Shown piece by piece: positions 29,574-38,784 of a DNA stretch of 64,000 nt (the first letter of the stretch is position 1; each line of letters opens with the position of its first letter). The notes beneath the pieces are model-generated. The model was not told the DNA's origin. It made no database searches and saw only the letters and a list, made by a program, of their open reading frames with translations. The translations under genes were made by a program, and so were the position numbers. Source of the DNA: Polynucleobacter hirudinilacicola (GTDB taxonomy: Bacteria; Pseudomonadota; Gammaproteobacteria; Burkholderiales; Burkholderiaceae); contig NZ_NAIA01000001.1 of assembly GCF_002192535.1 (NCBI RefSeq), forward strand, positions 185,333 through 249,332, written 5' to 3'.

Positions 29574-30464
29574 ATGCAAATTAATCTGATTACCGGAATC
29601 TCTGGCTCAGGTAAATCAGTCGCCCTGAGGGCTTTTGAAGATGCAGGGTATGACTGTGTTGATAATCTACCTGTCTCTCTCCTTGAGAGCCTCATCGCTA
29701 CCCTCGAAAAGGAAAATAGTGAGCGTGTAGCCGTTGCTATTGATGCACGTCGAGGTGAATCAATTGCCGAGCTACCTTCAATTTTGGAGAACTTAGGTCG
29801 CAACCATCAAGTGAGGGTTGTTTTCTTAAATGCTGACACCAATACCTTAGTACAGCGCTTTTCAGAAACTCGCAGACGCCACCCTCTCTCAACCAATAGC
29901 CAGCAGACTCAATCTGCCACCCTGATTGAAGCAATTGATAAGGAGCGCAGCCTACTAGAGCCACTTCGCACGCAAGCGCATAGTATTGACACCAGTAACC
30001 TACCAGCCCATGCTCTACGGTCGTGGATACAGGATCTTCTCAAAGACAAACCAGTCGGACTGACCGTCATTTTTGAATCCTTTGGCTTCAAAAGAGGGGT
30101 TCCTAGCGAAGCAGATCTGGTATTTGATGTGCGCTGCTTGCCTAATCCACACTACGACAAAGACCTAAGACCACTGACCGGCAAAGATAAACCTGTTCAA
30201 GAGTTTTTAGAAAAAATTGCTGAAGTAGTCAGCATGGAAACTGACATCATTCAGTTCATCGATAAGTGGTTGCCACACTACATTGCAGACGGTCGTAGCT
30301 ATCTAACGGTCGCCATTGGGTGTACTGGTGGACAACATCGCTCTGTATATTTGGTCAACAGAATTATCGAGCACTTCCGGGCACAAAAAGATCTAGGCGC
30401 CCTACAGATTAATTTTTTAGATCGTCACCGCGAACTAGACTCAAGCCCTGCAGCAAAATCTTAA
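29574..30464 (+). CDS. rapZ: RapZ/YvcJ-family nucleotide-binding RNase adapter
   Basis: The 296-residue P-loop protein has Walker A GISGSGKSVALRAFEDAG and the family blocks FESFGFKRGVPSEADLVFDV, RCLPNPHYDKDLRPLTG and GCTGGQHRSVYLVNRI. In E. coli, RapZ guides RNase E to the small RNA GlmZ and controls GlcN6P synthesis. Whether the RNA partner exists here is unknown. It follows hprK by 3 bp and its 3' end overlaps mutY on the opposite strand by 56 bp. Confidence 0.97.
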   Translation: MQINLITGISGSGKSVALRAFEDAGYDCVDNLPVSLLESLIATLEKENSERVAVAIDARRGESIAELPSILENLGRNHQVRVVFLNADTNTLVQRFSETRRRHPLSTNSQQTQSATLIEAIDKERSLLEPLRTQAHSIDTSNLPAHALRSWIQDLLKDKPVGLTVIFESFGFKRGVPSEADLVFDVRCLPNPHYDKDLRPLTGKDKPVQEFLEKIAEVVSMETDIIQFIDKWLPHYIADGRSYLTVAIGCTGGQHRSVYLVNRIIEHFRAQKDLGALQINFLDRHRELDSSPAAKS

Positions 30465-31554
30465 TAGGTTGCGGTAAACCATATCTCCCCAACTGAGCAA
30501 GGGGCACCCATTTCAAGTTTGGGCTGAAAAACGCTAAGGCTTTTGATGCATTCGCTTCCCAAATCTGCATCCATAAACGACGATGGGTAAAGACGTGTTT
30601 GATTCGATTGCCAGACTTTAACCCCCTAATCGATTTAGCCAAGTCAGCAATATTTTCCCCTGGCAAAGTGATCGCCAGGAGTTCTTTAGAGCCATGGGCA
30701 GTCTGATGACCCTTCTCAGACCTTGGTCTCCAGGGCGATTCGGGCAAAGACCACAAACCACCCCAAATCGCCTTGCTAGGTCGCTTTTGCAATAGAACAA
30801 AGTTTCCAGATCTGATCAATAACATATCGCAATCAAACTCCGGTGACTTTGCTTTTACTGTTTTTTGGGGAAGAGCTAGAACCTGATTGCTTAAGTTCGC
30901 CTGACAATCTTTTGCAAATGGGCACTTTTTGTCTGCACTGATACATACTGGCTTGCGGGCAGTACACCAAGTAGCACCAAAGTCCATTAAGGCTTGTGTG
31001 TATACCGGCATATCTTTAGGTTGATTTGGTAACAAATCTTGTGCTAATTTCCAGAGACGATCATTTACTGCTTTATCTTGTACAGCACCCTCAATTGCAA
31101 ATAAGCGCGCCAAAATTCTTTTGACATTTGCGTCGAGTATTGGCGCCCTCTCATGAAAAGCAAAAGCAGCAATTGCACCCGCCGTTGATCGGCCAATGCC
31201 TTTTAACTGCTCAAGCAATAAAGGATCGTGCGGAAACTTTCCAGAAAAATCATGCATCACCTGTTTCGCGCAAGCATGTAAGTTTCTAGCACGAGAGTAA
31301 TAGCCTAATCCCGCCCATTCAGCCAACACCTCATCAATATCAGCCGCAGCCAATTTTTTCACTGTCGGAAAGCGTTTCATAAAACGGGGATAGCGTTCTA
31401 GCACTGTAGCTACTTGGGTTTGCTGCAACATGATTTCAGAAACCCAAACTGCATATGGATCACGATTACCCTGCCAGGGCAAACCTGAGCGACCGCTAGC
31501 CGCATGCCAAGTAAGTAATTTTTTGGAAAAAGTATTGATTAGCGTTTTTGACAT
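30409..31554 (-). CDS. mutY: A/G-specific adenine glycosylase
   Basis: The 381-residue MutY removes A opposite 8-oxoG. The catalytic N-terminal block is VSEIMLQQTQVATVLERY, the helix-hairpin-helix is LKGIGRSTAGAIAAFAF, and the C-terminal NUDIX-like domain contains VLLQKRPSKAIWGGLWSLP. Four Fe-S cysteines follow the catalytic domain, but their spacing is C-x6-C-x6-C-x5-C rather than the usual C-x6-C-x2-C-x5-C. It overlaps mutM by 16 bp, pairing the two GO-system repair genes. Its 3' end overlaps rapZ tail-to-tail. Confidence 0.96.
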   Translation of the reverse strand: MSKTLINTFSKKLLTWHAASGRSGLPWQGNRDPYAVWVSEIMLQQTQVATVLERYPRFMKRFPTVKKLAAADIDEVLAEWAGLGYYSRARNLHACAKQVMHDFSGKFPHDPLLLEQLKGIGRSTAGAIAAFAFHERAPILDANVKRILARLFAIEGAVQDKAVNDRLWKLAQDLLPNQPKDMPVYTQALMDFGATWCTARKPVCISADKKCPFAKDCQANLSNQVLALPQKTVKAKSPEFDCDMLLIRSGNFVLLQKRPSKAIWGGLWSLPESPWRPRSEKGHQTAHGSKELLAITLPGENIADLAKSIRGLKSGNRIKHVFTHRRLWMQIWEANASKALAFFSPNLKWVPLAQLGRYGLPQPIKILLQGLSLVRGDDLKN

Positions 31555-32375
31555 TGGGGACAGAAATAAGTGGAGCGCTGCCCCTGAACAAGTTGCGCTA
31601 TCGGCGTTTTACAAAGCTTGCATGGCAAGCCCTTGCGGTCATAGACCTTGGTTTGCACCATGAAATGGCCGGGGTCACCTTCGCTATTGACAAAATCTTT
31701 CAAACTACTTCCACCAGCAGCAATGGCTTTTTTTAAAATCAGTCTTACGGCATTTGCCAAACGAGAGCATTGTGGGCGAGTTAACTTACCAGCTGCCTTT
31801 GCAGGATGAATGCCGGCCTCAAATAAACTTTCTGAACAATAAATATTTCCGACACCGACTACAGCTTGGCCTGCCAGTAAAAATTGTTTAACAGCCACAC
31901 TACGTTTGCGTGAGTTTCTATAAAGAACATCTGCGCCAAGCTCGCCAGCAAACTCTTCTGAAAAAGGTTCAACACCCAATTTTTGTAGAAGTATATTTTT
32001 CTCGAGGGGGCCTTTTGTGTTGGCGTGCCATAACACTGCGCCAAATTTTCTCGGGTCGTGCAAACGTAAACTCAGCTTGCCGAATTCAAAAGTGACTCGA
32101 TCATGCAATTTCAAAGGATCCGAACTTGGTAAAACCCGCAAAGTACCAGTCATGCCTAAATGGATTAACAAGTGGCCCGTATCCATTTCCAGAAGGAGAT
32201 ATTTACCGCGCCTGGCAATCGACCGAACCTTCTGCCCGGAGAGAAGCTTTGGCAAATTACTGGGCACAGGCCAACGCAAGCGCCCATCCAGCACTTTGAC
32301 GGCACTTACCTTGCGCCCCTCAAGATGGGGGGCAATTCCTAATCTGGTGACTTCTACTTCTGGAAGTTCGGGCAT
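31539..32375 (-). CDS. mutM: Formamidopyrimidine-DNA glycosylase
   Basis: The 278-residue enzyme excises 8-oxoG and formamidopyrimidines. The N-terminus PELPEVEVTR carries the catalytic proline and Glu, and the C-terminal zinc finger is C-x2-C-x16-C-x2-C (CKLC...CPQC). The helix-two-turn-helix region (VGVGNIYCSESLFEAGIHP) is intact. It is upstream of mutY on the same strand and divergent from the TPR-LolB gene, with 29 bp between starts. Confidence 0.98.
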   Translation of the reverse strand: MPELPEVEVTRLGIAPHLEGRKVSAVKVLDGRLRWPVPSNLPKLLSGQKVRSIARRGKYLLLEMDTGHLLIHLGMTGTLRVLPSSDPLKLHDRVTFEFGKLSLRLHDPRKFGAVLWHANTKGPLEKNILLQKLGVEPFSEEFAGELGADVLYRNSRKRSVAVKQFLLAGQAVVGVGNIYCSESLFEAGIHPAKAAGKLTRPQCSRLANAVRLILKKAIAAGGSSLKDFVNSEGDPGHFMVQTKVYDRKGLPCKLCKTPIAQLVQGQRSTYFCPQCQKR

Positions 32376-32404
32376 AAATGGATTGTAGATTCGCAGATTA
32401 GAAT

Positions 32405-33898
32405 GTGCTCATGAGCCAATTTACGCGCAAGCCCCTTTTGCAGGGCTTATTCCTTTTAGCCCTATCAAGCGGGGCAGTCTTTTCAAGCCAAGCCAGCGCA
32501 CAAACCGATGGCCTAAAGACTGGAGAAGCTGTATTTGAAGTTCTTGCCTCGGAAATTGCCCTACAAAGGGGAGAAGCAGGACTTGCCTACAACACCTACC
32601 TGGAGATGGCTCGTCAATACAAAGATCCGCGCCTAGCTCAAAGAGCAATGGAAATCGCTATCGGTGGTGGCTCGCCTGATTTAGCTCTTCAGGCTGCAAA
32701 AACTTGGGATGAATTATCACCAGCCTCTGAAACCAAGCCCAAGGAAGTGCTCATCACTCTTCTTGTTTTAAACAACCGTTGGTCAGATGCTATTAAGCCA
32801 GCAATTGCTTTACTCAAACAACAAAACCCTGCGCAGCAAGAAAATACCTTGTTGCAACTGCAAGCACTTCTTGCCAAAGCTAAAGATGAGAATGAAGCCT
32901 TGCGAGCCTTCTATGAAATTGCATCCACCGTCAAAGTGCCGCCAAAGGCGCCCGGTCTTCTGTACACCTATGCCATGTCGGCAGAAAAAGTGGGGCGCAT
33001 GGATATCATGGAGCAAACCTTGCGTGAGATTTTGCGCAAGTATCCCAATGATGCAAATTCTTTAAATGCACTTGGCTATTCGCTAGCTGATCGTAATGTC
33101 AAACTTCCTGAAGCATTTGCATTAATTAGCAAAGCGCATCAGATATCACCGAAAGATAGTTTTATCTTAGATAGCTTGGGATGGGTGAACTTTAGACTCG
33201 GTAAAAATGCCTTAGCCTTAGAACAATTACAGCAAGCATTCACAATGAAACCAGAGGCTGATATTGCGGCACATACTGGCGAGGTCTTGTGGGTCATGGG
33301 CCGCCGCCCAGAGGCTGAAGAAATATGGCGCCAGGGACAAAAATTGGATGCTAATAATGCCACCCTCAAAGAAACTTTAAAGCGCTTTAAGCCCGAGTGG
33401 TCTACCCCAGATCAAGCTCCTCAGGGTACATGGGATGGTCGCTTTGCTGTAAAAGTGATTGGGCTTACCGAGTCTCAAAATCAAGGTGGCTCTGGCGGTT
33501 TTACCTTAACCCAAGATGCGCTCAAAGATACCTTGGAAATTCGGAATCCAGTTGGCGGCTCCATTGCCAAGATTACGATTAACCCAGGCGAAGCAACACT
33601 AGAACGTGATGGTCAAGTAGTCACCGCGATTGATGCAGATACATTGATTCAAAACACATTAGGACTACCGCTACCTGCACGGGGTTTATCTAATTGGTTA
33701 AGAGGTGAAGTGAGACCTGGTAGTGAAGCTAGCGTCGATCGCAATGCTCAAGGTCAAGTCAACAAAATTAGTCAGGATGGCTGGGACTTGGTTTACACCT
33801 GGGGCAATAAGAAGCGTCTCGATAAACTGACAATGACCCGCAGCTCCAACATTGGGTCGATTGATATTCGTTTGGTATTCGATCACCCGAATGAGTAA
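32405..33898 (+). CDS. lolB: TPR-LolB fusion protein, apparently non-lipidated
   Basis: The 497-residue protein starts with a signal peptide (hydrophobic about 11-25, likely cut after SQASA). Tetratricopeptide-like repeats follow over about 40-310 (for example SLNALGYSLADRNVKLPEAF, then SFILDSLGWVNFRLGKNALA). From about 340 to 495 it resembles LolB (DGRFAVKV, IRNPVGGSIAKITINPGEA, TLGLPLPARGLSNWLRGEV). LolB normally is a separate outer-membrane lipoprotein that receives lipoproteins from LolA. Here there is no lipobox and no cysteine anywhere, so it cannot be lipidated. It overlaps ispE by 8 bp, in the mutM-lolB-ispE-prs neighbourhood typical of LolB. Confidence 0.88.
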   Translation: MLMSQFTRKPLLQGLFLLALSSGAVFSSQASAQTDGLKTGEAVFEVLASEIALQRGEAGLAYNTYLEMARQYKDPRLAQRAMEIAIGGGSPDLALQAAKTWDELSPASETKPKEVLITLLVLNNRWSDAIKPAIALLKQQNPAQQENTLLQLQALLAKAKDENEALRAFYEIASTVKVPPKAPGLLYTYAMSAEKVGRMDIMEQTLREILRKYPNDANSLNALGYSLADRNVKLPEAFALISKAHQISPKDSFILDSLGWVNFRLGKNALALEQLQQAFTMKPEADIAAHTGEVLWVMGRRPEAEEIWRQGQKLDANNATLKETLKRFKPEWSTPDQAPQGTWDGRFAVKVIGLTESQNQGGSGGFTLTQDALKDTLEIRNPVGGSIAKITINPGEATLERDGQVVTAIDADTLIQNTLGLPLPARGLSNWLRGEVRPGSEASVDRNAQGQVNKISQDGWDLVYTWGNKKRLDKLTMTRSSNIGSIDIRLVFDHPNE

Positions 33899-34766
33899 AG
33901 ATATTTTGGTGCTGCGCTCGCCAGCAAAGCTCAATCTTTTTTTACATATTATTGGACGTCGTTCAGATGGGTATCACCTGCTTCAATCTGTTTTTCAACT
34001 CATTGACTGGTGTGACACCATCACCCTAAAAGCTATCCCGCAAAATGAAGTACGACGTGTTAACCCAATACCCGGGGTACCACCAGAACAAGATTTAGTG
34101 GTCCGCGCTGCAAAGTTATTAAAAGAATTTTGCCAGCTTGATGGTGGCGTTGAAATCGAACTACAGAAAGAAATTCCGATGGGTGCTGGCTTAGGTGGTG
34201 GATCATCAGATGCAGCAACTACCTTGATCGGGCTCAATGCGCTCTGGAAACTGCAACTTGATAAAGAAACTTTAGCCCAGTTAGGGCTCCAGCTTGGCGC
34301 CGATGTGCCCTTTTTTATTCATGGGCAAAATGCATTTGTAGAAGGAATTGGTGAAAAAATCCGAGGACTTGAGCTAGAAAATCGTGATTTTTTGGTGATT
34401 TTTCCTAAGCAAGGCATCACCACAGCAAGCATTTTTCAAGACTCGGGTTTGACCCGAGATCATGCTCAGATTACAATTGATGGCTTTCTTGCATCGCCAT
34501 GGTCGGATTTATCAAACGATTGTCAGGCAGTAGCGGTGCGGATTTGTCCTGAAGTGAAGCAAGCTTTGGATTGGATTAGCCAGGCAGTATCGGGCTCTGA
34601 GCCCCGCATGTCCGGTTCTGGAAGTAGCGTTTTTGCCGTCTTAGACCCTAAGACCAATACCGCGAAACTTGAGAATCTTTTACAAAATCTTCCAAAAGGA
34701 TGGGTAGGTCGGATTGTTCGGGGCTTAAATAAGAATCCCGCTTACAATTTGATTTCTTCAGATTGA
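33891..34766 (+). CDS. ispE: 4-diphosphocytidyl-2-C-methyl-D-erythritol kinase
   Basis: The start is taken at 33891 (MSKDILVLRSPAKLN), inside the end of lolB (ATGAGTAA), giving 291 residues; an ATG 13 codons upstream is less likely. IspE is a GHMP kinase of the non-mevalonate isoprenoid pathway. The ATP-binding loop is PMGAGLGGGSSDAATTL, the N-terminal block is SPAKLNLFLHI, and the C-terminal motif is RMSGSGSSVFAVLD. Isoprenoid supply links it indirectly to the ubiquinone genes at the window start. Confidence 0.97.
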   Translation: MSKDILVLRSPAKLNLFLHIIGRRSDGYHLLQSVFQLIDWCDTITLKAIPQNEVRRVNPIPGVPPEQDLVVRAAKLLKEFCQLDGGVEIELQKEIPMGAGLGGGSSDAATTLIGLNALWKLQLDKETLAQLGLQLGADVPFFIHGQNAFVEGIGEKIRGLELENRDFLVIFPKQGITTASIFQDSGLTRDHAQITIDGFLASPWSDLSNDCQAVAVRICPEVKQALDWISQAVSGSEPRMSGSGSSVFAVLDPKTNTAKLENLLQNLPKGWVGRIVRGLNKNPAYNLISSD

Positions 34767-34771
34767 CCTGT

Positions 34772-34848
34772 AGGGGAATCGCCAAGCTGGTTAAGGCACT
34801 GGATTTTGATTCCAGCATGCGAAGGTTCGAATCCTTCTTCCCCTGCCA
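34772..34848 (+). tRNA. tRNA-Gln (UUG anticodon)
   Basis: A full cloverleaf can be drawn. The acceptor stem AGGGGAA (34772-34778) pairs with TTCCCCT (34838-34844), and the anticodon stem CTGGA/TCCAG holds loop TTTTGAT with anticodon TTG. The T arm is GAAGG-TTCGAAT-CCTTC, and the discriminator G and CCA are encoded in the DNA. It lies between ispE and prs, a conserved position in betaproteobacteria. Confidence 0.96.
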
Positions 34849-34902
34849 AATACTGTAGAAACGATAAAGATAACCTTTTGACCCGACAAAGCCCTTGATC
34901 CT

Positions 34903-35871
34903 ATGACTGCCTCTACCCACTCAGATTTACTGACCCTATTCACAGGCAACGCAAATCCAATTTTGGCTGAGGCTGTTGCCAAAGAACTTCATCTAACAAT
35001 GGGAAAAGCCTTCGTAGGCCGCTTCTCAGATGGTGAGATTCAAGTAGAAATTCAAGAGAATGTCCGCGGTAAAAACGTTGTCGTCATTCAATCTACCTGT
35101 GCGCCAACAAACGATAGTTTGATGGAACTCATGATCATGATTGATGCTCTCAAGCGCGCATCAGCTGGTCGCATTACTGCAGTCATTCCGTACTTTGGTT
35201 ATGCCCGCCAAGACCGTCGCCCACGTTCTGCACGTGTTGCAATCTCTGCGCGTATCGTCGCCAATATGCTTCAATCCGTTGCTGGTATTGAACGTGTTCT
35301 GACAATGGATTTACATGCAGACCAAATTCAAGGTTTCTTTGATATCCCAGTAGACAATATTTACGCCTCACCAGTTCTCTTGGCTGACTTAGAGGCCCAG
35401 AAGACTCAAAAAGATCTCATCATCGTCTCTCCAGATATTGGGGGCGTTGTACGCGCTCGCGCTATGGCTAAGCAACTTGGTACTGATTTAGCAATTATTG
35501 ATAAACGTCGCCCTAAGGCAAACGTGTCTGAAGTCATGCATTTGATCGGTGAAGTAGAAGGCCGTCATTGTGTCATCATGGATGACATCATTGATACCGG
35601 TGGAACCCTCTGCAAAGCTGCTGAGGCTCTTAAAGAGCGTGGTGCTAAGGGTGTTACTGCCTACTGTACCCATGCAGTTCTATCTGGCGGCGCAGTAGCC
35701 CGTATCGCAGCCTCGGAACTAGATGAGCTCGTGGTTACTGACACCATTCCTTTGACCCCAGAAGCCACAAAAGTGGCCAAAATACGTCAATTAAGCGTTG
35801 CCCCCATCCTGGCTGAAACCCTTTCCCGTATTAGCAAGGGTGACTCGGTTATGTCGATGTTTGCTGAATAA
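34903..35871 (+). CDS. prs: Ribose-phosphate pyrophosphokinase
   Basis: The 322-residue PRPP synthase joins ribose-5-phosphate and ATP to give PRPP for nucleotide, His and Trp synthesis. Visible motifs are the ATP-binding block [55 protein letters not shown], and the PRPP loop [19 protein letters not shown]. Length matches the bacterial class I enzyme (about 315). It follows tRNA-Gln and precedes rplY, the usual order. Confidence 0.99.
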   Translation: MTASTHSDLLTLFTGNANPILAEAVAKELHLTMGKAFVGRFSDGEIQVEIQENVRGKNVVVIQSTCAPTNDSLMELMIMIDALKRASAGRITAVIPYFGYARQDRRPRSARVAISARIVANMLQSVAGIERVLTMDLHADQIQGFFDIPVDNIYASPVLLADLEAQKTQKDLIIVSPDIGGVVRARAMAKQLGTDLAIIDKRRPKANVSEVMHLIGEVEGRHCVIMDDIIDTGGTLCKAAEALKERGAKGVTAYCTHAVLSGGAVARIAASELDELVVTDTIPLTPEATKVAKIRQLSVAPILAETLSRISKGDSVMSMFAE

Positions 35872-35876
35872 ACTAA

Positions 35877-35907
35877 AAAACAGCGTTTTACCCCGTTTTT
35901 TGGCAGT
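35877..35907 (+). terminator. Weak AT-rich hairpin after prs
   Basis: An A-rich arm (AAAAAAC) can pair with GTTTTTT some 15 bases later, followed by few T. Because nearly all pairs are A-T, this is at best a weak or partial terminator between prs and rplY. Confidence 0.3.
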
Positions 35908-35956
35908 TCTGAGGCCCTTTTCAAGCGTTTATAGGCAAAAATCCTCTTTCCCACGA

Positions 35957-35962
35957 TATAAT
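35957..35962 (+). promoter_or_regulatory. Candidate -10 box of rplY promoter
   Basis: A perfect TATAAT lies 57 bp before the rplY ATG. The sequence 17 bases upstream does not give a good -35 box, so the promoter call rests on the -10 element and position alone. Confidence 0.35.
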
Positions 35963-36018
35963 CAAAGGCTTTTCTGTTTGGTCGCGAACGGAAATTAACC
36001 TTAATTAGGGAATTTAAT

Positions 36019-36669
36019 ATGAAAGTTGTAGCCTTTGAAAGAAGCGTACAGGGAACGGGTGCGAGCCGCCGTCTGCGCAATTCCGGAAAAACTCCGGGAA
36101 TCGTTTACGGTAGTAAAGATCCAGCCGCTGTTATTGAGTTAGACCACAACGCACTGTTTCATGCGCTCCGTAAAGAAGCATTTCACTCATCCATTCTGGA
36201 TTTGGAAATCGGCGGAAAAACACAAAAAGTGTTGTTGCGTGATTACCAAATGCATCCATTCAAGCCATTGGTATTGCACATTGACTTCCAGCGCGTATCA
36301 GCGACTGAGAAAGTTCACATGCGCGTTCCATTGCACTTCACTAACGCTGAAACTTCAGCAGCCGTGAAACTGCAAGGCGCTGTTATCAGCCACATCCTGA
36401 ATGACTTGGAAATTTCTTGCTTACCAGCAGACTTACCAGAGTTCATTGAAGTGGATTTGAGCAAAATTGAAGTAGGTCACTCTGTTCATGCGAAAGATTT
36501 AACATTGCCAAAAGGTGTTTCCTTGGTATTGCATGTTGAACAAGAAAACCCAGTGCTTGCAAACGCACGTATCCCAGCTGTGAAAGCCGTTGAGACTGAA
36601 GAAGCTGCTCCTGCAGCCGCTGCAGCCCCAGCTGCCGCTCCTGCTGCTGATGCTAAAGATAAGGCTTAA
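36019..36669 (+). CDS. rplY: 50S ribosomal protein L25/general stress protein Ctc
   Basis: The 216-residue long form of L25 (CTC family) binds 5S rRNA through its N-terminal domain ([24 protein letters not shown]). The C-terminal TL5 domain contains [20 protein letters not shown]. The last 30 residues are Ala/Pro-rich ([15 protein letters not shown]). It sits between prs and pth and ends in a strong terminator. Confidence 0.97.
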   Translation: MKVVAFERSVQGTGASRRLRNSGKTPGIVYGSKDPAAVIELDHNALFHALRKEAFHSSILDLEIGGKTQKVLLRDYQMHPFKPLVLHIDFQRVSATEKVHMRVPLHFTNAETSAAVKLQGAVISHILNDLEISCLPADLPEFIEVDLSKIEVGHSVHAKDLTLPKGVSLVLHVEQENPVLANARIPAVKAVETEEAAPAAAAAPAAAPAADAKDKA

Positions 36670-36698
36670 TTCATTTAAGCTGCATTCTTTGCAAAGAG

Positions 36699-36726
36699 AA
36701 GCCCGCGCAAGCGGGCTTTCTTTTTT
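36699..36726 (+). terminator. Rho-independent terminator of rplY
   Basis: AAGCCCGC (36699-36706) and GCGGGCTT (36711-36718) pair around a GCAA tetraloop, followed by TCTTTTTT. A textbook intrinsic terminator on the plus strand. Confidence 0.92.
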
Positions 36727-36766
36727 CCTTTTTGTAGAAATACCAGTAAGACCTTAAACTCCCATC

Positions 36767-37629
<863 letters not shown>

Positions 37630-37635
37630 CTAGCC

Positions 37636-38148
<513 letters not shown>

Positions 38149-38169
38149 TTATCAGCTACAGGCAAGAGT

Positions 38170-38784
38170 TTAGCCCTTTCCGGCCCGAAATAGACAAGCT
38201 TTTACTTGGCCCGCCTCTAAGTATTTCCCACAATGCCAGTCTGGCAATAGGGCCTCTATCTCCTCACGGGGACGATTCGATGGAAATTCGACATAAATTC
38301 CCCCTCCGCGAGAGTCATCACAAATTCGGGCAGCCTCAACTACAGATCGATCGAATAAGCCCGAATCTTGAAAAGGGGGGTCGATAAAAATTAAATTACT
38401 TGAGTGATCTGCTTGTTGTTTTAGATACTCGAGGCTATCTCTGTGCAAAATTTCCACCTTACCAGGAACTGGTGAAGACTGTAGCAAAGAAAAATTGCTC
38501 AATAAGCTTGCATGGGCTTTTTTATCTTTTTCCAATAACACCACTGCATCAGCACCACGAGAGGCTGCTTCAAATCCCAAGGCACCTGTGCCAGCGAATA
38601 AATCGATGCAATGTAAACCCGTTAAATCTTGGCCAAGCCAATTAAATAAAGTCTCACGAATACGGTCTGTAGTAGGACGCAGGCCTGGCAAATCCAGAAC
38701 TGTTAATAAACGACTTCTCCACACACCCCCAATAATGCGTACTTTTTTGGGGGGCTCTGCCTTAAGAGACTGAGGCTTATTTAT
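38170..38784 (-). CDS. rsmD: 16S rRNA (guanine-966-N2)-methyltransferase RsmD, likely AUA start
   Basis: RsmD methylates G966 of 16S rRNA. Visible motifs are LRPTTDRIRETLFNWLGQDL, DLFAGTGALGFEAASRGA and IFIDPPFQDSG (DPPF catalytic block). The first standard start is GTG at 38724, which would cut off the conserved RIIGG motif that reads just upstream in the same frame. No ATG, GTG or TTG lies between a stop near 38794 and that point. An ATA at 38784 has AGGAG six bases upstream and would give 204 residues, close to E. coli RsmD (198). I therefore annotate from 38784. It overlaps the M16 homologue by 8 bp. Confidence 0.85.
   Translation of the reverse strand: MNKPQSLKAEPPKKVRIIGGVWRSRLLTVLDLPGLRPTTDRIRETLFNWLGQDLTGLHCIDLFAGTGALGFEAASRGADAVVLLEKDKKAHASLLSNFSLLQSSPVPGKVEILHRDSLEYLKQQADHSSNLIFIDPPFQDSGLFDRSVVEAARICDDSRGGGIYVEFPSNRPREEIEALLPDWHCGKYLEAGQVKACLFRAGKG

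Noticed and set aside
33852..33890. Earlier ATG for ispE
   Set aside because: It adds 13 residues lying wholly within lolB; the ATG at 33891 gives the conserved N-terminus.
35787..36080. Minus-strand 97-codon frame across prs/rplY
   Set aside because: It spans the ends of two well-supported plus-strand genes and their intergenic region, with no homology I recognise.
36600..36669. Ala/Pro-rich repeat at the end of rplY as a DNA repeat element
   Set aside because: It is the usual low-complexity tail of long-form L25 proteins, not a separate repeat.
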